Program-made: the position numbers and the translations under genes | Shown here: piece after piece, positions 53,152 to 56,213 of the stretch | How the letters are laid out: each line of letters begins with the position of its first letter | Numbering within the stretch: position 1 is the stretch's first letter | DNA from: JBDRTU01 sp043823825 | GTDB taxonomy: Bacteria > Patescibacteriota > Patescibacteriia > Veblenbacterales > UBA10138 | Assembly: GCA_043823825.1 (NCBI GenBank) | Contig: JBDRTU010000048.1 | Location: 1-56,213, forward strand | Length of the DNA: 56,213 bases | Direction of reading: 5' to 3' | The notes under the pieces: model-generated | Told to the model about the DNA's origin: nothing | What the model saw: the letters and a program-made list of their open reading frames with translations, nothing else | Databases searched by the model: none

Positions 53152-54411
53152 ATGTTCTTAGACGACCTACAGTCATCTCCCAAAATTAAGCCAGTAAAAA
53201 AATCCCTCCCAAATTTTAATTTGTCGCCCTGGTTAATGGTCGTGCTAGTGGCTTTTATTGCTGGCGCTGCTGGAGCCATAATAGTTCAGAGTTTATTTTT
53301 AGGCCAGTGGAGCGTACCAATTATCAATCAAGGACTACCGACTAATCAAACAATAGTTCTCCAAGAAGAGTCGGTCACTAGTGAGGTGGTAAAAACAGTA
53401 TCACCCTCGGTGGTTAGTATTATTATCTCTAAGGATTTATCTAAAATTTATAATCAAACCGGCCCAGGCGCTTTTCCGTTTGATTTTTTTAATTTCCCTT
53501 TTGGTTTTAAAATTACCCCACCCCAAGTTCCTGAAGGTAAGCGGGAAATAGGTGGTGGCACTGGTTTTGTAATTAATCAAGTCAAAGGGCTAATTTTAAC
53601 CAATAAGCATGTGGTAGACGATACTGAGGCAGAATATACAGTCCTCACTAGTGACGGTACACGCTACGAAGCGACGGTAGTGGCGCGTGATCCAGTAGTT
53701 GATATGGCTCTGTTGAAAGTTTCCGCTACCAATTTACCAGCAGTTACTTTAGGTGACTCAGACCAAGTGACAATTGGCCAAACTGTAATTGCTATTGGTA
53801 ATGCTTTGGGTGAATATCGTAATACTGTTACTAAAGGAGTAATTTCTGGTATCGGCCGTAACATTGTGGCAGGTAGTGGTCAGGGCGCTTCGGAATCTCT
53901 AGAAAATTTATTCCAGACTGACGCTGCTATTAACCGTGGCAATTCAGGTGGACCACTGGTTAATCTAGCCAGTCAAGTTATTGGTATTAATACGGCTGTA
54001 GACAGTCAGGGCCAGCTGATTGGCTTTACTATTCCTATTAACGAGGCGAAAAGGCTAATTTCTAGTTATGAAAAATACGGGAGGGTCGTACGGTCCTACT
54101 TAGGTGTGCGTTATGTGATTATTACCCCCGAAGCAGCGCGAGCTAATGATTTACCAGTTGATTATGGCGCCCTGTTGTCTAAGGGGAGTCAAGAAGGGGA
54201 ATCAGCGGTGGTACCAGATAGTCCGGCGGCGCGGGCTGGATTGCAAGAAGGGGATATTATTTTAGAACTTAATGGTCAACGAATTGATCAAGGTCACAGC
54301 CTGGCTCGCTTAATTGCTCAGAATAATCCAGGCGATAGCATTACGCTTAAAATACTGCGCAATGAAAAAGAGTTAGAATTAACAGCCACCCTAGAAGAGT
54401 TTAAAGAGTAG
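53152..54411 (+). CDS. HtrA/DegP-like serine protease with PDZ domain
   Basis: 419 residues. N-terminal membrane anchor (about 26-50). Trypsin-like domain: LILTNKHVVDD (His), DPVVDMALLKV (Asp), INRGNSGGPLV (Ser). One PDZ domain at about 325-410 (AARAGLQEGDIILELNGQRI). Acts outside the membrane in quality control of exported proteins, fitting the many large secreted proteins here. The start could be this ATG or one codon region later; the anchor is intact either way. Confidence 0.94.
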   Translation: MFLDDLQSSPKIKPVKKSLPNFNLSPWLMVVLVAFIAGAAGAIIVQSLFLGQWSVPIINQGLPTNQTIVLQEESVTSEVVKTVSPSVVSIIISKDLSKIYNQTGPGAFPFDFFNFPFGFKITPPQVPEGKREIGGGTGFVINQVKGLILTNKHVVDDTEAEYTVLTSDGTRYEATVVARDPVVDMALLKVSATNLPAVTLGDSDQVTIGQTVIAIGNALGEYRNTVTKGVISGIGRNIVAGSGQGASESLENLFQTDAAINRGNSGGPLVNLASQVIGINTAVDSQGQLIGFTIPINEAKRLISSYEKYGRVVRSYLGVRYVIITPEAARANDLPVDYGALLSKGSQEGESAVVPDSPAARAGLQEGDIILELNGQRIDQGHSLARLIAQNNPGDSITLKILRNEKELELTATLEEFKE

Positions 54412-54539
54412 TATTGTATTATTATAGTCCTCGCTCACTAGGCGATTTTTTTAAAAAATTGGTTCAATGTAAAAGTGAGCCGAGTTTTTAGTGACAATTA
54501 GAGAAAAATAAAGGGCAAGGCCGGACATTTGCAACGTTA

Positions 54540-54563
54540 TCTTTCATAGGAAAGACTTTTTTA
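54540..54563 (+). terminator. Terminator after htrA
   Basis: TCTTTC/GAAAGA (54540-54555) followed by CTTTTTT. A longer imperfect pairing CTCGCTCAC...GTGAGCCGAG (about 54431-54490) with TTTTT after it precedes this and may be the main htrA terminator. Confidence 0.55.
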
Positions 54564-55310
54564 GCTAGTGTTTTTTACTTTGGTTCCCACCTGGGCCCAG
54601 TCGTAAAGTCGTTTCATATTGTCATAACTCACATTGACACAGCCATGGCTTTTAGGTTGGCCAAAATCATTGTGCCAATAAGCCCCGTGAATATAGTAAT
54701 TGTATTTTTCGGTGGTGAAATGTAAATTCCATTTAGTATTAGGAAAATCAAAACCAACTCCGGCATAATGTTTAACCGGATATTTTCTAATTACTGCAAA
54801 TTCACCAACTGGTGTAGCCCAACCCTTAACACCTCCGGAAATAGGAAAGGCTTCTAATTTTTTACCGCCAAAGTAATAAGCCAGATGCTGTTTAGCTAAA
54901 TCCACAGCAATTAATTTTTCCAGTTTTGTTGGGGTAGGGTCAAGCGGATCATATCCCGCCCTAACTTCAGTGCCGTCTAAATATAAGTCGCCATCTGAGT
55001 CAGGGTTCATTAAACCAGTGCCCATGGCCAACTCCCAAGCGTCTGGTAGATAATCTTTGTCACTATCTACTTCTGTTAATTTTTTTGCATCACCAAAGCG
55101 CGGCGAGTAACCATATTCAATTTCCAAAGCATCAGGGTAGCCGTCGCCGTCAGTATCTGGATTTTGTGGATCAGTGGCATAAATCAATATTTCTTGCTCA
55201 TCTGATAAGCCGTCGCTGTCACTGTCAATTTCTTGAGCTGATGAGTGATTAGTTTGCAGTAATACAAATGTAGTTGCAATTACTAGAGCTAAAATAATCT
55301 TTGTTTTCAT
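54561..55310 (-). CDS. Secreted L,D-transpeptidase (YkuD) with thrombospondin type 3 calcium loops
   Basis: 249 residues. Signal peptide at about 1-25. Four DxDxDG loops (DSDSDGLSDEQE, DTDGDGYPDALE, DSDKDYLPDAWE, DSDGDLYLDGTE) at about 28-115. YkuD domain at about 125-245 with HGAYWHNDFG and the active-site SHGCVNVSYDNM (catalytic Cys). L,D-transpeptidases make 3-3 peptidoglycan cross-links or attach proteins to the wall. Fusion to Ca loops places it in the same surface family as the anchored proteins near 38-40 kb. Confidence 0.92.
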   Translation of the reverse strand: MKTKIILALVIATTFVLLQTNHSSAQEIDSDSDGLSDEQEILIYATDPQNPDTDGDGYPDALEIEYGYSPRFGDAKKLTEVDSDKDYLPDAWELAMGTGLMNPDSDGDLYLDGTEVRAGYDPLDPTPTKLEKLIAVDLAKQHLAYYFGGKKLEAFPISGGVKGWATPVGEFAVIRKYPVKHYAGVGFDFPNTKWNLHFTTEKYNYYIHGAYWHNDFGQPKSHGCVNVSYDNMKRLYDWAQVGTKVKNTS

Positions 55311-55438
55311 TAATTTTATTGTAGCATAAACTGTTAGGTATTAAATATAAGTCGACTTGACAATAGTGATTATTTACACCAAAATAGGATTAAATTAACA
55401 TACAAATCACAGTTGTTTAACAATCATTAGGAGGATTT

Positions 55439-55939
55439 ATGAAAATCCGTTTAGTAGTTTTCATTGTTTTGTTTACCTTTGTATTTAAAAGCCAGCCAGC
55501 CCCGACGCAAAATCTCGGTAATGATTTGCCGCGAGCCAGTCAACAACTGATTAAGTATATGGAAAAACCGGCAAGACCTGACCGACTCAAATTTTATAAA
55601 ATATTCGCAAAGCAAGAAATCCAGTTAGCTTTCATCAGCGCTGGCAATCAGTACATAATTAATTATTCTCCATTAAAATCAAAGCTGTCATATTGGATAA
55701 TTCCGGAAAACGGTAAGAACAACATGGACGGTTTTGCAACCTTTTGGGATGAAGGGGTTAATGGTACTGCGGATTATGGAATAAGCGGCGGTCTGGTCAG
55801 AAGTGAAAATGATATTAAATATTATTGCAACAGTCGTGATCCAAATACAGAAAAAAGTGATGATAAGTATAAGCAACATTGGCAAAAAAGGTTGCAACAA
55901 ACAATAAAAATCGCACTTAATGTTTTGGCAACGCCATAA
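55439..55939 (+). CDS. Secreted hypothetical protein (166 aa)
   Basis: No family recognised. Ribosome-binding site AGGAGG 6 bases before ATG, N-terminal signal peptide (about 1-20, MKIRLVVFIVLFTFVF), then a soluble domain with a single Cys and a Gly/Asn-rich middle (FWDEGVNGTADYGISGG). Followed by a strong terminator, so it is a monocistronic secreted protein. Confidence 0.65.
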   Translation: MKIRLVVFIVLFTFVFKSQPAPTQNLGNDLPRASQQLIKYMEKPARPDRLKFYKIFAKQEIQLAFISAGNQYIINYSPLKSKLSYWIIPENGKNNMDGFATFWDEGVNGTADYGISGGLVRSENDIKYYCNSRDPNTEKSDDKYKQHWQKRLQQTIKIALNVLATP

Positions 55940-55960
55940 ACAGCAAAGACATGAGGTAAT

Positions 55961-55990
55961 CCGGTGGAAATCAAAACCACCGGTTTTTAT
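55961..55990 (+). terminator. Terminator after the secreted hypothetical gene
   Basis: CCGGTGG (55961-55967) pairs perfectly with CCACCGG (55977-55983), followed by TTTTTATTT. Confidence 0.85.
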
Positions 55991-56086
55991 TTGCATATTT
56001 TCCTCGTTTAACTGGCTTGAATTACGCACTAAACTGAAGACTAGTAATAAAGCTGAAGAAGATGAGATACATAGGCTGTTTTCTGG

Positions 56087-56213
56087 TCAATAGCTTCGCA
56101 TCACTTCTAGAGGCGTTTTCATATTTAATCCCATATGTGGTCGCTCGGTATTGTAGTAGTGCAAGAATTCTGGGATAGCTCTTTTCCAAGCCAGCAACGA
56201 TCGAGGAACTCGA
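56087..56213 (-). CDS. Transposase/integrase core C-terminus (IS481/IS3-like), cut by window edge
   Basis: The minus-strand frame enters from the right edge and ends at TGA (56087-56089); 41 residues are visible. They include EFLHYYNTERPHMGLN and MKTPLEVMRSY, the typical end of rve-domain transposases (YNTxRPHxxLxxxTPxE). The insertion-sequence end should lie between here and 56000; I could not define its inverted repeat. Marks the right border as mobile. Confidence 0.85.
   Translation of the reverse strand, partial: RVPRSLLAWKRAIPEFLHYYNTERPHMGLNMKTPLEVMRSY

Noticed and set aside
1..56213. Alternative genetic code (TGA as glycine)
   Set aside because: dgkA ends in TGA exactly at the family end and long genes contain no in-frame TGA, so the standard bacterial code fits.
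1..56213. CRISPR arrays or cas genes
   Set aside because: No regularly spaced direct repeats with unique spacers and no cas motifs were found; the only tandem array is the 3 x 19-base repeat.

Overview
The window looks like a piece of a Candidate Phyla Radiation (Patescibacteria, Parcubacteria-like) chromosome. It is AT-rich and tightly packed and uses the standard code with TGA as a stop. It encodes very large Ig/TIG/InlB-repeat surface proteins with a short pilin-like (TrbC/VirB2-type) membrane start, many DxDxDG (thrombospondin type 3) calcium-binding surface proteins, and a monomeric B12-dependent ribonucleotide reductase. No biosynthetic pathway genes are visible. This assignment is inferred from gene content; no rRNA is present to confirm it.

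Layout. 1-11 kb is an accessory/surface region: the N-terminus of a reverse transcriptase running off the left edge, an adjacent compact structured RNA, a 1817-residue subtilase/sedolisin-like surface protease, a nuclease lipoprotein, a zinc-ribbon trypsin-like protease, small membrane proteins and a small zinc-ribbon protein. 11-28.5 kb is mostly core: tRNA-Leu, parAB, an RSH (ppGpp) enzyme, topA, dprA, mfd, a candidate small RNA, pth, der, a LytR-CpsA-Psr protein, an interrupted tRNA-like gene enclosing tRNA-Val, lepB, hisS, rpsU and yqeY. 28.5-40 kb holds a 3099-residue multidomain surface protein and two anchored Ca-binding proteins. 40-44.3 kb is ybeY-dgkA and ftsA-ftsZ-hydrolase. 44.7-52.6 kb is a cobalamin-centred locus. 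52.7-56.2 kb has HtrA, an L,D-transpeptidase, a secreted orphan protein and a transposase end at the right edge.

The most interesting system is the cobalamin locus. NrdR (with two clear NrdR boxes over a promoter) and the adenosylcobalamin-dependent reductase NrdJ create a B12 demand. Next to them lie a PduO-type cobalamin adenosyltransferase, a membrane-anchored DUF4430 protein, an ECF S-component-like membrane protein (DUF6580 type), two other genes, a cobalamin riboswitch, and a secreted alpha/alpha-toroid protein. DUF4430 and the alpha/alpha toroid are the two domains that together make animal transcobalamin and intrinsic factor. The locus therefore looks like a 'split transcobalamin' capture, import, activation and use pathway in a B12-scavenging ultrasmall bacterium. 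The functional linkage is inference from domains and order; the riboswitch, NrdR boxes and enzyme motifs are visible directly.
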